Below, piece by piece: positions 1 through 13,200 of a DNA stretch of 64,000 nt; positions within the stretch are counted from its first letter, which is position 1; every line of letters begins with the position of its first letter. The stretch is from Thelephora terrestris. Taxonomy: Eukaryota > Basidiomycota > Agaricomycetes > Thelephorales > Thelephoraceae. The stretch lies in the NCBI GenBank assembly GCA_015956445.1, contig WIUZ02000026.1:62001-126000 (forward strand), in the 5' to 3' direction. The notes under the pieces were generated by a model. The model had not been told where the DNA came from, did no database searches, and saw only the letters and a program-made list of their open reading frames with translations. The translations under genes and the position numbers were made by a program.

Positions 1-1462
1 GAGTTTTGTAAAGGCAGAGCTCGAGGTGGATGTAGGACTAGCGGATGCCGACAGTGGTACCGAGGCTAGGAACGTCTCGGAGAATATGTGTGAAGGTGGA
101 CCTTGGGAGGCCGGAGGTGAGGGTGTACCCTCGCTCTCGTCCGCTAAGGGGTTTGCCTCGAGGTGATAAAAGGTCAAAGTGGGTGCGTGGGTTGACCATG
201 GATCGTCGTTAGGCTGTGGAAAAAATACGAAGAACGAGTCTGGCTTCGTGGTATCCTGCGAGATGGACATCCTATCAAGCCATCCGAAGGAGAACGAGTC
301 AACGGGATGCTGGACAATCCGCTCTTGCCCGTTTCCGATCACCAGATCGGCGCTCGAAGAACCAGAAACGGGTCCTGTCCTGAGGATATCCGCCGGGAAG
401 TCGAACACTTCCACGAACTGTGCGCGAGCCACCAATATGTACTTCTGAGAAATCTGAATTTGCAAGCAGCCGTTCGACTGTGGGGGGTCGTTAAAAATAG
501 TTTACTGCGAACGGGATTTCCTAACCGTTCGCGGAGGGTCGGGAACAGTGGTGCTCTCCAAAACCACCACCCTATCCTCTAGGGAATGAAAATTTACAAC
601 GGCGGCACGATCGCGGCCATTCGCCACGGCGAGGATGTCTCCACGCAACAATGCTGAGCCGTAAACCGGCATTGACGGATTCCAGGTGCGCAGGACATGG
701 ATGCGAGGTGCGTATCCGTTAGCTGCATTGTCAAAAAACGATAGGATATACACAAGGTGCTCCCTGTTTCGTTTCAGGGTAAAAACCAGGGTCCCAGACA
801 GATACTGTTGGCGTACCCATAGACATTAACGACAACGGCCGCGCTTGCCTCCGACCGGTAGTCGGAATTTACGGCGATAGTGATGAAGATGGCCCCTTTC
901 TGGCTCCAAGAGTCGACCTTTTTTGGTTCCGTTTGGGTGATCTCGTGTTCACGACCGAGGGCTTGAACGTCCCATAGGCAGATCAAACACCAAATACCCC
1001 TCGAAACCGTCACGATGCACCTGCCCTCGGGTCCGCTGGGATCAGGAACAAAGAGAATTTCGGAGATGTTTGAGTTTGGATTCGCCCGCCAATGCACTAT
1101 CGCCTTGGGTGTATACTCATTGTGTAGGGATCCAGAACGCAAGCGACGGTCTCGATCGAGGGTCTCACGGGTGGCGATCTCCAGTTCCGGCGCGGACAGC
1201 TGATTGACTCGGTCCGTGTCTGGGAACGGTATTCCTCGGGCGGTAATGTAGGCAGTACACAGAAAGATCCACAATGTCTTGAGACAGGACACTGCGAACG
1301 CATGTTTGCACGTCTAAAGTCAGGGGGCGTGAGCTCTTACCGAAGTTGCTCAGACTCGGTGTAACTTTGGCTCACCTGTCGAAGCGCAAGGACGTCTCTG
1401 ACTGAAAGATGTTGATAAATCTGTATCACCACATCATCCGGGGCATCTTGGATCCTGCTCAT
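1..1462 (-). CDS. F-box protein, 3' end outside window
   Basis: The reading starts at an ATG at 1462 with MSRIQDAPDDVVIQIYQHLS, an F-box helix. It continues through LALRQTCKHAF and KTLWIFLCTAYI, the usual F-box linker of Agaricomycete proteins. Exon 1 is about 1376-1462, followed by an intron at 1314-1375 (gtgagc...ctttag), a 42-nt intron near 763-805 and a third near 455-503. Joining these gives a continuous beta-rich C-terminal region (VYGYANREHLVYILS, then LQIQISQKYILVARA, then FFVFFPQPNDDPW). The frame is still open at base 1, so the C-terminus lies outside the window. F-box proteins of this class are expected to act as substrate adaptors of SCF ubiquitin ligases through Skp1; the substrate is unknown. 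It belongs to the same family as the gene at 28.8 kb. The intron at 1314-1375 was chosen because it alone gives LRQTCKHAF in frame. Confidence 0.8.
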
Positions 1463-2886
1463 GGTTTTCGCGCCGAGGTCTTCAACTGGGCCAGGTTATC
1501 CTGCAGGCAAACAATGGCGTCATCCAAATACCAACTGTCCCCAAACTGCAATCGCCAAGTATTTCCCACGCCTTCAATCATCTTCAAAATCATTCCCCGT
1601 TTGCCGCAGGGGACCTGACGGTGTTCGCGATGCCTCTTACTCGATTGTAGTAGGAAATACGAAGTTGAAGGGTAGACACACGCGTTCGCATATTGATGGG
1701 GTCATCCAATATTCAATGTTTACTTGTCCACCTCAGTGTCGACACCGCGACTCAAACTCACTCGCCATTTCGGCATGGACACCTTTCTGGTGGTCCGCCC
1801 TTTCCCTAGCGGACAGAGGTGCGTCCCAAGGTACCTCAAAGTCATTGCGACGCTGGCTCATTTCACGGCAACACTAGGCCCCCGAGCATCTGTACGCGTC
1901 CGCTCGGCGGAAAGCAGTTCGAATTTTCTGGGGTTCTCTCTGCTTGAGCACTCCTTCCCCTAGCCAAGGCTTCCGGTGAGAGAGAGCAGCGTTCGCAGAC
2001 GACAAACGTTGCTTTCTCCCATGTTCCCTTCCTCAGTATAGGATCTCCGGAAATGACACCACAAAGTAGACCACCCCACAGGCCCTCGGCGCAGGGGATG
2101 CGAGGACGCCAGTACGAATTTCACTGGTTGACAGAGCTCGCCCCATGACCTTCAATGGAATTCTTCTTTCTCTTACTTCCGGCATTTCTCGCCGCTCTAA
2201 ACGATCGCCAGACTTGCATGCGTTCCTACAGTGGTTGTAGCATCCTCGGTGTCTTTAGCAAGGCGTTCGGACCGATGGCGATTATTGTGTGAAGGTGGAG
2301 GAGGTCACCTGCAGATCGATTGTACTTCGCCCGGGGAGTTTTGTTTCTTCGCGTTCAGATTCTTTTGCTTTGACGTTGCAATGAACGCGCTACTTCTGTG
2401 CAAATGTACAATTCAGGCGGAGCTCTTGTGAAGCGTGACGGCGGCAAAGGGCTGGTGTGGCGGAGATTTGAATTTGACCTGACCGTGGACCATGGTTCCT
2501 GATTTGGTAGCGGGCGCTAACGCCTCTGCTTTGTTCTCCATTCCCTGGTTTCTGGCTGTACGATCCCCTTGCGATCCCCTACAGAGATACTTGCCACCTC
2601 AGAGCTGCCACTCACTCGTAGGGCGTTGCGCTCACATGGATACGTTTGCGACCCCCGTGGGATAAGGGATGACCCGGCGGACTCGACTCACCAACCCCAA
2701 AACCTGGAACCGGGACCGTGGCGATCACCATGGCCCATGTTTATCTTCCATTGTTCTCTGGTTTATCTAAGCGTGACCTCACGTCCATCCCTTCTCACAC
2801 CCCTTGAACTCGAACCACAACCATCCCCCTTGACCTTCCCCTACTTCACGCCTCTCAGATTCGTCGTCTATTGTTAGGCTGATCAA
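1463..2886. other. Intergenic, no gene seen
   Basis: No reading frame here shows a recognisable domain or consistent splice signals. The last 150 bases before 2887 are pyrimidine-rich, as in many fungal promoters and 5' leaders. The stretch probably holds the divergent promoters of the F-box gene (minus strand) and the gene at 2887 (plus strand). Confidence 0.5.
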
Positions 2887-4969
2887 ATGTCTAATCAACC
2901 GCCCTCCGTTTACACTGAGGAACAAGCTCCTTTCACCTCGAACTCCTCAGGCTACGTGCCGACCGTCGACCCTTCTCCAGTGAGGAAGGCCGCCGGCAGG
3001 AAGAAGAGAAAGGCAGCTACCAAGGCTGATCCAGTCAAAGCGGTCGACGCCACCGCCACCCGCCAAAGCCAGTACAGATACGGGCCTTACAGAAAGCCTG
3101 ACCTGACCCCAGAGCCAGAAGGAAACTGTCCCGCTGACCCTGAAGACCTCGAAACTCTCGATGCAACCGCAAAGATGCTTTACAAAAGCGATCTTGAAAT
3201 ACTCCAGTATATCGAAGCCCTCCAAGGTCGTACCGCTGCGATTCTGGAACAAGTCAACCGAAACGATTCCCAGTTGCGTTCAGGACAGTGTGCTGTGGAA
3301 AGGATAGAACAGTACGCGTGCAATTGGCAGAAGATGGACGATCGCTGGACAGATCAGCAGTTGCTCGGAGATGGCAACTTTAGGGCGAAGTGGGAGGACG
3401 GTAAGAGGATAATCCTAGGCTCCGACGAGTCCTCCGATGAAGAAGAGGGTGCTCGGTGCGCTGAATTTTTTTTCTCTCTTTTGCGTACGCCTGACCTTAC
3501 GATTGACAGGGACCCTGGCCAATTCCCTACGATGGTTCGGGGAAAGAACGGTGCTTACCCCACTCTTCAAGAGCATCTCTCCAAGTATGTTTGACTTGGG
3601 CCGCTGAATCGCTGGACGCTCGCTTATTCTCCATTTTTTTAGGAACGTCGATCACCCTGACTTTCCCCTCAAATACGCTCGGGACGTTCTCGGGGAATCT
3701 GCCCCTCTGCCCCCCACCGCCCCTAACAACGAAGACGAAAGCGAGCTCGAGTATGCCGATGAGGCGGAGCCTCGCTCCAACTTCCCAGCTTCCCTTGGCC
3801 ACGCCGCTGAAGCCCTTGCCATGCAACCACCCACCAATCCTCCGCGCCCTACTCACCCGTTAGCACAATCATACGTTCCTTCCTCTCCGGGACTTATCCA
3901 TCAGCCTCAAAATGTCGGGGTTGCCCACTTGATTCCTTCTCCCTCCCAAACCGCCCCGAATCTGAAACGCAAGCGCGGATCCACTCTCGAGGATGAGGAA
4001 GTAGATAACGGCGTCGGTACCTCCACCACTATCATAAAACCGAGCGGCGATGCTCCCCATCAGTCGAATGACGATGAGGACAGGGCGCCCGCAAAGAGGC
4101 GAAGGCTCATCACTCGACAAGAGACTTGGGATCTCCAGATGTTTGAGGAAGCCGGTTACGTTCCCCCTCCCCCTCGAGCGGACCCCCCGACACGCGAGAA
4201 TAGTCCGGAGCTTTCATCTCAGCCTGCTCACAGACAGGCTTCTCCCATTTCCGCCCCGACGTCGCAGGTGCAAAAGGAGGACTCTGAGATAGAGAGGTCC
4301 CAAGTTGTTGAGCTGCTCAGCCAGGGGGTCGAGCAAGGCGAGTCAGAGGATGAAGAAGGATCGACCGAAAACATTCTTGCTGGCCTCAGGGAGTCACAGC
4401 ACCCCTTACCCGCTTTGACTGTCGACAATACCCAAGCCAACTCTAGGGAGAATACGGAATCCGAAGTAGTGACTCCCGCTGAGTCGCAGATGCACATGGA
4501 GGTTCCAGAAGTTTCCCGGGAGGACGCCGACAGAGACGGCGTTATACTCGACTCTGAACGCGAGCCTGCCTCCAATGTTTCCTACAAGTCCGCTCGATTC
4601 AGCGTCGACGGTAAGGTCGAGGAGGAAGGACATACGGTCTTCCGCAAGACCCCCGGGCCAAAGGCTTCGGCTAGGAAGACGGAAGCCGATAGCCCACTCG
4701 CTGCCGAAGTCGAAGACGAGAGTCAGGATGAATTCAAACCTCTCCCTTTGCTCAGGAAAAAGCGAGCCGTCGGCGCACAGGCTCGCAAGCGGAGAGCCAC
4801 CCCTTCGACCACGTCCGAAGCTGGCGTCAGCCTGGAAAATGGACTCCCCTCCATCTCCGCTGGCGAACCGCCCTCTAAGCTCAGGAGGGGCAGGTCTACA
4901 TCCGTCCAGCCCGAGGTTGCTCCGCGCGGGGAGAACCCGGTCAGGAGGTCCACTCGCAGCAGGAAGTAA
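2887..4969 (+). CDS. Hypothetical charged, probably nuclear protein
   Basis: I do not recognise a family. The ATG at 2887 opens a frame of about 655 aa in three exons. Intron 1 is 54 nt (about 3457-3510, gtgcgc...gacag) and joins DEEEGAR to DPGQFPTMVRG. Intron 2 (about 3586-3642, gtatgt...ttttag) joins EHLSK to NVDHPDFPLKYA. The N-terminal half has Lys/Arg clusters (GRKKRKAATK) and a helical stretch around LYKSDLEILQYIEALQGRTA. The C-terminal 380 residues are rich in Ser, Pro and Glu, with KRKRG and AKRRRL nuclear-localisation-like clusters and a basic end (RSTRSRK). A nuclear role is inferred from composition alone. Frame and splice sites agree well, so the gene itself is well supported. Confidence 0.8.
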
Positions 4970-6949
4970 CTTTCCAGGCTGAAATTTCTGTTTCTCCCCT
5001 TTCCCGGATGAAAAGTCCGGCCATTTAATCCCCCCTCCCGCTGATCTCTCTCCTCCTGGATCTGTCTCTTCTATCATTTGCGATGCGTTGATGATAGGTT
5101 GAGGATTTTTCTCTTTTACTGTTTCCTTTTCCTAGTTTTTCTTGTTCTTGATCAACTCTAATCACAGACGTTTTATACAATCGTCAGGAAATTCGTAGAA
5201 GCAATGAATTCTGGGTGACCGTCCGTGCTATCTCCGTCTGGATTCGTGATCCCGTGGTGGCTCCGCTAGAAACTTCTCACCCGGCCTTGCGAGTTACGGG
5301 GTCGAAAAGGTCTCCACCCGCGTATCAGTTCTGACTGCGGCCTGGTGTTCGATCGCTTGGTTTCACTGATATACGCGCCTCGCGCGACGTGAAGTCGATC
5401 TCGCTTCTTTTTGGGACGGATATAACGCACGTATCCTCCGGGTCTTGCAGAGGGTTATTCCGCGTTTCTCTTCCGTGATCGGCGAGTGAACCATTCAGCT
5501 GCAAGAATAGGAAAAGGATTCAGCGAGTGGTCTTACGTGGTGAGATAGAACAGGTATATACTTCAGTAGCTATTTGGATAGCCGATATTCATTGGAGAAA
5601 GTTCGGATGAGCCCTGGGTATCGCTGTCCCGGTATGAGCAACTTGAATGGGTCGGGCCAAGGGTTTCCGGCCCGCCAGGGTTGAACGTCAGGATTCACCT
5701 GTCATCGGGGCCCGCCGGTAAGCCTAACTTGGTACCGCCAATCGTCCCAGGTCATCCATGACGAATGAAAAATTTGCGTCTAGGGTCTGCAAACGTCGAA
5801 TGCTGCGTGCAAGTAACCACGATCTTCCCACTATGGGGGAGCCCTTCACCCCATCACAAAAATACCCCGACGCCCGCATCAGCAATCCAAGCGACGGCCC
5901 AGCATAAGGAACCATTACATTCCGACAGCGGAGAAGAGTAGAGGGGGGTACACAAAGATCTTCGTGAGGCACCAAGTCTGCATTGCGGAAGACCTACATG
6001 GAAGGACAGATCTGGCGTCAACTAGAAGGGACGGGCTGAAACTCAAGAACAAAAGACCGAAAATAGGAAGCTGAACGATGGGAGTCGGGTGCTCTGGGGC
6101 CATTCATCGTTGAGGCCCGAGGGCCTAGAGGACTCTCAACCCTAAGCTGGTAACCGTCAGCCGTGAGAAATTCCTGCCCCTTGGATCTGCCATTCAAAAT
6201 GGGCGCCTATCCATGGGGCGACCCTTATTTCAGCCGCCAGTAATTTTAACATCGTATGCATTCGAAGGCCACATTATGAGAATTAATTGCTACCGGCACG
6301 GGTTCCCGTTTGTTCCCGTTCGTCCTTGCAGGGCTCACACCGTGGTCGAGATCTTCTCTCCATCGCAACAACTCCACGTCGATCACCAGTTCGAGGAAGC
6401 GGGTCCACAGCAAAGGCGCAACAAGCGCCTGACAGCGATCTCACGAGCACGATCACCACAAAGGGATCAACGGCTGTAGGCGCGTCGTTCGCCTCCTGTC
6501 GTCTAGTGTGAAACCAGCGAAGGCTAATGCTGAAAAGAATACGTTGGCGGTTGAAGCGAAGTGTATACGTGTGTGGGGGATGGAGATGCATATAACAATA
6601 CCCCACTCGGCTCCCAAACCCGGTTCACCAACCCCAGCGGGGGCTTTGAAATTGTTGAAAATTTTTGAATTCCAAACGAGATAAGCTCGTAGACATCTAA
6701 GCTACACATTTAGAAACGGTCAACGGTCACGGTCCTGGCGGGTACATATTTCAGCCAGTATATCCGAAGGGTGGAAAAGTTCGAACGTTGTGGAAATGGT
6801 AACACATTATGTAAATCTTTCTTATGTACTTGTACGATCCTGCCGACAAAAATAGGGAACTGCGTGATTGGTTGTAAAATATGAAGCAGAGCGGAATGAG
6901 ATCCAAATGGAGGAGGAAAGTGGAAAAGTCAACCGACGAGCGAAACACA
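4970..6949. other. Intergenic, no gene seen
   Basis: The stretch holds the 3' flank of the charged-protein gene and the 3' flank of the PAL gene, which converge here. Frames of 60-110 codons occur on both strands, but none has domain-like composition or linked splice sites. No tRNA, repeat array or element end was seen. Confidence 0.45.
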
Positions 6950-9713
6950 TCAGTTGGCGAAGGTATCAACGACAACAGCTTGCAGCTTTCCATCTCTGAT
7001 CGCCTCGTAGATTCTGGTGATGTTCTGGCCAATGGTCTCGTCGTCCCCACCGGGCATGCCGACCAAGCCATCGATGCCGACGTGGTCGAATCGCTCGAAG
7101 TTCTCCTTTCCGTGCATCTTAATCTTCAGCTCGGTCCTGATGTACTCGTACAGGGCCCTCGTCTTCTTGAGGTACTTGCTCGCTGGGGCGGGTCCATGAG
7201 CACCGTCAAGGAACGCTTTCGTGAGTTGATTGTAGAGGGAGCTCATTCGACTAGAGAGGGAGTTGCGGAATTCGGGGATGTTGCCGATGGCCAACGTCAG
7301 TGGTGGAGTGGCCAAAAAGTGATTCACGAGTGGTGTGGTGCAAGCCTCGGCGACGTGCTTCATCCGATCAGAACAGTCCATGGTAGTCGTTTCGTCGAGG
7401 GTGTGCACGATGGTCTTGAACAACTTTCCGTAAAGGATTGGAGCGCCAAAGTGGGCCAAAAGCTCTTCTTGGAGGATCTTCGTAATCCCGACAGAGAACT
7501 CGGCTTGCAAGGCGCGGAGGTCGAGCGCTGAAAAAGAGTGCGGAAATTAGAGTCAGCTAACACCGTTCGTGGAATAGAGCGTTGGTAAAGGTTGACGAGA
7601 AAAGAGCCGAGGGCGGAGTGACGTTTGATGGAGTGTTTTGAAACGCCGAGATGGGAAAGCGGAAAAGGTAAAAAGTGGATGATCGGCTTACCTTGGCACA
7701 GGACATACAGATAACTCGACATCAAAATTGTAAGCGTGTCAAGAGCGTTGATCGTCGCTCTGCCAGAGATCAAGGCCAGAGAACTGAATCGGGGATAAGT
7801 CAACCTACGCTCGTAAATACGAGTGACGGAGATAGACGTACTTGACTGCTTGATTGTGCATCTCGGCGCTTTGGATGTGTGTTGAAACGGGGGAAGCCAG
7901 GTACCCGAGTTCAGAAACATATGCTGCCATACCGATGTCGACACCCTTGGTGTGGTAATTTAAGCTGGGATCAGAGGCGGCAAGATTCGGCTGCAACCCG
8001 CGGTTCATGGTGGGGTTCATCAACTCAGTTGCCTGAGCAAACAGGAGTTTCCCAATGTGGTGGAGGGCAAGGCGAGTCTTCTCCATGGCGTTTGTGACAG
8101 CCATAGCCTGGAAGTTGCCACCGTGATGAACCGTTGCGGTCTTTCCGTTGATCAAAGGGTTGTCGGTAGCTGATAAAGATGTTAACGATCATGACTAGCG
8201 ACGAAATAAGGTCTCGACTTACTAGAGTTGCACTCCAGAGTGATGGTATCGAGGGCCGAGAGGATATCCTCAACCTGGGGACCGAGGAACTGAGGGGAGG
8301 TTCTAAGAGGGTACCTGTCCTGCCTGAGGACACCCTTATCGTCGTCGATGCTGGCCTCTTCCTCTTCATGGTCGGCGCCGGTAGCGAAGGAGCTGCCGTC
8401 CAAAAGGTTGTAGATTGTCCTGGCCACTTCAACTTGACCGGGGTGGGGCCGGCATTCGTCATGGATAAACGGATCAAATGATGCTTGGGTTCCGAGAAGA
8501 GCTTCAACGCCCATGGCTGTGAGGATCTGTGCGAGCAGCGCGAGATGTACGGCATCGTTGAGAGCTAACGAGGCGACAGATGCGGAGAAAGCGGTTCCGT
8601 TTAAGATCCCGAGGTGCTCCTTAGATTGAAGGGAGATCGGCTCAATGTTGTGTTGCGAGAGCGCCTTGTTCGAGGGAAGGATCTGAGTGGTCTTTGCGGA
8701 ACGGCAAATTGTGCGAATTGAGGGGTTGCCAATCAAGGTGCCGGCGATGTACGAGAGCGGTGATAAATCTGGAAGTGAGGGTGAGACATATCCTTATGGC
8801 CGACATGACGTCATAATACTCACCACCAGAGGCGGAGATGCTGCCACGTAGGGGCACGAGGGGGGTAATTTGTTCGCGAAGCAGATGGCCCATCTGTTGG
8901 ATGAGTTCGACACGGACACCAGAGTGGCCACGAATGAGCGAGTTCATGCGGATCAGGATTGCGCCCCTAACCCATGATTCGGGCATAGAAGTGCTGTTGA
9001 GGGGATCAAGAAGTGGAAGCGAATCGCCCTCTCCGGTGGAAATTACACCGGCGTGTTGGTGTTGCAACAGAGCACTACCCAGACGCAGCGGGTCATCAGT
9101 CCTTGTGTCCGCTGTAGAAGATTTGATCGGTTTGGCTGTACATGAGGAGGAGTCAAGGGGAGATAATGAGCGGCACATACCACTGCCTCCGTAACCGGTG
9201 CTAACACCATACACGCTCTTGCCGGCGCTCATCTTCGAGACAATAACATCACGGCTTTGCTGAAGTCGCTCCAGAACGCCAGCGGAATCATCGAGAGTGA
9301 CTGGGGCGTTGTACCTGGCAGCAGCGGTGACGGCTGGGACGGAAAGATTGTATCCGTCGACGAGGATCGAATTACCATTTCTGAATAAAAGTTATCAGCA
9401 CGTGCAGGGGGCGTGACCAGTCGCGCGAGACGCACCGGTACGAGTCGACCTCCTTGTAGGCCTCGATAAAATTCTGGAGAAGGTTTGTAGCCTTCGCAGG
9501 GGTCGGGGTCAAGGGTTGGTCCGGTTGTGTGGCCGGCGATTGTTGTGGAACGGCTCGAGCGATGGCGATCGACTCTTTGCCAGTGAGGGTAGCGCGACGG
9601 ACAACGGGTTCAAGGGTGATAGTCATGGAGAGAGATGATTCAGGGGAGAGGTTAGAGAGTTTAGAGTGAGGTATAGGAGAGAAGTGGGAGATGGGAATGT
9701 TGGAGGAAAGCAT
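6950..9713 (-). CDS. PAL: Phenylalanine ammonia-lyase
   Basis: Aromatic amino acid lyase of roughly 730 aa that deaminates L-phenylalanine to trans-cinnamate. It starts at ATG 9713 ([12 protein letters not shown]) and ends with VVVDTFAN at 6950, split by several short introns. Family landmarks include the catalytic-loop segment [13 protein letters not shown] and the Ala-Ser-Gly triad in [11 protein letters not shown], which self-cyclises to the MIO cofactor. Others are [42 protein letters not shown] and the helical C-terminal extension typical of eukaryotic PAL. An intron falls inside the codon after the Ala-Ser-Gly triad (near 8825). Length and motif order match fungal PALs, and no break was found. 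Some fungal enzymes also accept tyrosine, so PAL/TAL activity cannot be separated by eye. No pathway genes are adjacent, so a catabolic or phenylpropanoid role is inferred from the family only. Confidence 0.95.
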
Positions 9714-12700
9714 AGTGAGAGGGGGAGGAGATTATATAGCAAGTGCGTGCACGGCCCAGTGGCTTTGGACGTCCAGGGATCAAAGTAACACTTAGTGGTA
9801 AGTTTAGGAACTCCTGATCGATGATCCGGAGATTGGAAATTGAAACTATTCAGGGAGATTCACCCGTTGGAAATAAAACTCTAGCGCAAGTTATCTCCAT
9901 CAACAACCGCGGCAACGGGGCCCCGCAAGGGAGTAGGCCTTTCTTTGGGCCTACAGAACCGTTTGCAGGGGTAACAGATTAGGCCCCGAGCGGAAATCCG
10001 GCTGAGTGGAATCACCAGCTGTTATTTTGCCCCAGTTTCAAACACGTTTTGTCTCGTTTACACCATGGAAGCGAATCTGTTGCTCTCAGTGATACAAATC
10101 CCGGCGTGTACTTGCTTGTCCCTGGGCCTATTTTTGCGGCTTTGACCGGAGTGGTAACTATACTCATCCGGGACACGACTGTCTGCATAACCCACAAAGG
10201 ATCCGTAGCCTTTTTAGGGACTCTAGGCCTCGTACTCTTCGCCAAGCGACTGTGTTGTCTCCAAGCCGCGTATCTGGATCTGGGGTTTTACCACAGTTCC
10301 GCGCGCACAACTCAGCTGACCTTGTGAGCCATGGTTTCGGGAAGGTCCCGAATCGTACGTGCCAACTCCACTTTCCACATATCATTCTGATAGTAGGCTC
10401 ATGTTCAACCGTTTAATTTCATCGATGAACGCAGCCTGGCACGCTTGACATATCGAGAACTGAGCTTAGCTTTATGGCACCGGATGTGCACATTCAGGGT
10501 TGCGCGTCTGGGGAGCGCAGTTGCTGTGTCCACGTGTCGTACGATAAACGCCCTGTAAAAATACACCCTTGCAACCGGCCAGAATGCCAAAAGCTCTTGT
10601 TTCTGGGCAGTGTGTGAGACCTGCCACTATATGAAACCTGCAAACCACCGGTATCGGAGGCGTGCCGGTGTTTTCGACCCTGGCGTCAACGGTTTCATCT
10701 CTCGCCACAGATGTACGGAATACTGACAAGTCAACTACTTGAGCTATGCGTAAACGAGTCAGGAGCGTGGTTCTTTACAGAAAACCCCTAACCCGGATAC
10801 CGCTTGGGCGCAAGTGAACATGAAAAGTGCGCGGCCAGCACAACGAGGAAACACCGCAGCCCTACTACGATCTCAGTGCACGCCAAGAGCCTTCGTTGAA
10901 ATCTGACATCCGACACAGCTTTCGAGGCAGTAACAGAGAGTCCGGTGCCGATGAATTATAACAGTCATTTACAAACGATCGTCGACAACAAACATAGACG
11001 TTTTGGAAAGTACACTTCAGAACGGGGAGTCTACACCGGGGCTCCCCCATCTGGTAGCCTCTCAATCGAATATTTGCGATTGACGATGTACATGAGAGGT
11101 ACACCCGGAATTTGGCGTATCCGTCTTCTTAATTCCCTATCACAGGTTGCCACGATGTAACAACGATGTGAGGTAACACGTTGAACCAGACAGTCATCCG
11201 CATACGTTCCAGAATGCGAGCACGAAAGACGCTCGAAGCGAGGATCTCGGGCTACCCTATAAGCGTACGCATCAGACCGCTCGGGAAGTGATGATTAATG
11301 GATTCATGTTTATACCGTAACGCCACCCTGTATCGTTGACCCAACTTTTCCAATTCGGCTATAACGCAATCTGTAACGCATGGAATACCTGTGGCAACGG
11401 TCAGCATTCAGTCAAGAGCGAAAAGACCTCGAGATTTCGCCGAACATTTTGCATACAGGCAATCCATCATACCGTTCACCAACTCCAACTTGTTTTGCAA
11501 ACTGAAGTTGATGAAGTTGGTATCAATCAGCACACGATATGGCGGTACCAGCGCTGTGTTGTGTTGCAGGAACATCGAAGAAGCTATTTGAGGCCTGGGT
11601 TATCCAAACACCCAACCCGATCAGCGATAGGAAATAAGAGGGACGCCCGGAAGGACAACATACACCCTCCGTACAGCTTTTTCCTTGGCTTCTTCATCCT
11701 TCTTTTCCTGCTTTAGCTGGTTCTCCTTCCTAACAAAGGACCATGAGACGAATTGACAGAAGTAGCGGAGGGGAACAGACAGTCTGATGTCCTTCGGATT
11801 TAACAAACGTTTGACGGCCGCAAATTTTCTAGTTCGCTTGGCCTTTCCCTGAACACCCGTACACAATCGTTCATTCAGGACCGCCTTGGTGAGATTCGTA
11901 GGACAAAGTCACCGACCATCGCGGGGCGCGTTGCTGAAGTTTGTCAAGGGAAAGTTTAAGCAGGGTTCGAACGCAGCGATCACCGACAGACTGCTGATGG
12001 ATCACGTGTTTGCAATAATCCCACGGCTTTGGGATCAGATAAGTATGACGGAGAGCACCGATCCGCCGTTACGTTCAACGGCGACTCGCGGCAGTGACCA
12101 GATGTCTCCCAACACCTCCATCTCGATAGGATTCGCCGGCTGGGGATGGCCAAAACAGCAAAGCCCCCGTCTAGGACCCCAGATTCACGCAATTCTTTTG
12201 TTTGGCACGTCACACGAGTTCGCGCGGACTCGGACGAATCTTAATGTATCGTTTTTTTTCCTCCTGAACCCCAACGAAGGTGACAGATTATCGGCCTCCA
12301 CGGACCTTGTAGCGATATGAATCGGACGGAGTCTTTACAAGGCGCGTATCACACCCGAGACAAGGTTTTAAACATAACCCTCGTAATCGCAATGACGCAC
12401 ATCCCTCACAGGAGAGTCCGGATCATCCTCAGGAATAATGGTGTATGACCCACATTATTCCTATGACACACTTCGCTAGCTTGTCTCGCTTCGATGGTGT
12501 CCTTAGATCTCAACTCTAAACTGGTCCAGCAACTGGAGCTCCGCCGAACTAGAGTCGATGTAAGTTCCGACGCAATCTACGCGATTATGTGTACATGCTC
12601 ACGAGAAACTCTATCGGATCCTTGCTATCTCAGTGGGGGTTTTGTCGCCCGTGCGGGCCCTACACCTCGTGGACTGGCCCAAGAATTGAATCCATTTGTG

Positions 12701-13200
12701 ATCACAGTGATTACCGACTTATTCCAGATCGGTACAGCGCCTGCTGCTCAATACGAACGTCACACATGACCCTTCTTTCTGCTGCTCGTCCACCTGAATC
12801 GTCCACCGCAACTTTCCGCGATCTGCTCACTTTTGGACTTCAGATCCCTCGAGTGATCGTCCCCTAGATCAGAGTCTGGTCTGCGGCGCAGCTACTGCAA
12901 CATGCAGGCAGCGCCAAGCGGTCATGAGGTGCTATCATGATACTCCGCATGACGCCCGACGCTGGACTTACACTATAGATACCTTACTCATGTTCTTCAC
13001 TGGAAATAATCGGCCTTCCAGGCTACATTTGCATTGCAACTGCCACCCCTAGGGAAATCCATATTCAGTGAAACACGCCACCGAATGGACTCTGAGATGT
13101 CTATTGAATGGGGGCGATGATTCCGCGGGCACATATCTCGAAAACTAACCCCTTATCGCAACGACGATAAACGGGTCCAGGTCCCATTTCAATGCTCCCC
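9714..13200. other. Long intergenic stretch, no gene seen
   Basis: About 3.5 kb between the divergent PAL promoter and the 3' end of the DUF1917 gene. Only short frames without domain character occur, and I could not link them by splice sites. A perfect 10-bp inverted repeat lies at 12431-12462. It could be old decayed sequence, but I cannot identify a parent element. Confidence 0.4.
12431..12462. repeat. Perfect inverted repeat (10-bp arms)
   Basis: AGGAATAATG at 12431-12440 is matched by its exact reverse complement CATTATTCCT at 12453-12462, with a 12-nt spacer. It may be a palindromic protein-binding site, a small hairpin or chance. It lies in a gene-free stretch. Confidence 0.5.

Noticed and set aside
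4406-5077. 223-codon minus-strand frame
   Set aside because: Antisense shadow of the charged-protein gene (2887-4969), whose exons and introns are coherent on the plus strand.
6950-9713. Secondary-metabolite cluster linking PAL, the acyl-CoA synthetase, DUF4246 and the acyltransferase
   Set aside because: These genes are 20-40 kb apart with housekeeping genes (TRAPPC11, TIM22, RER1, TFIIIA) between them, and no backbone synthase was found.
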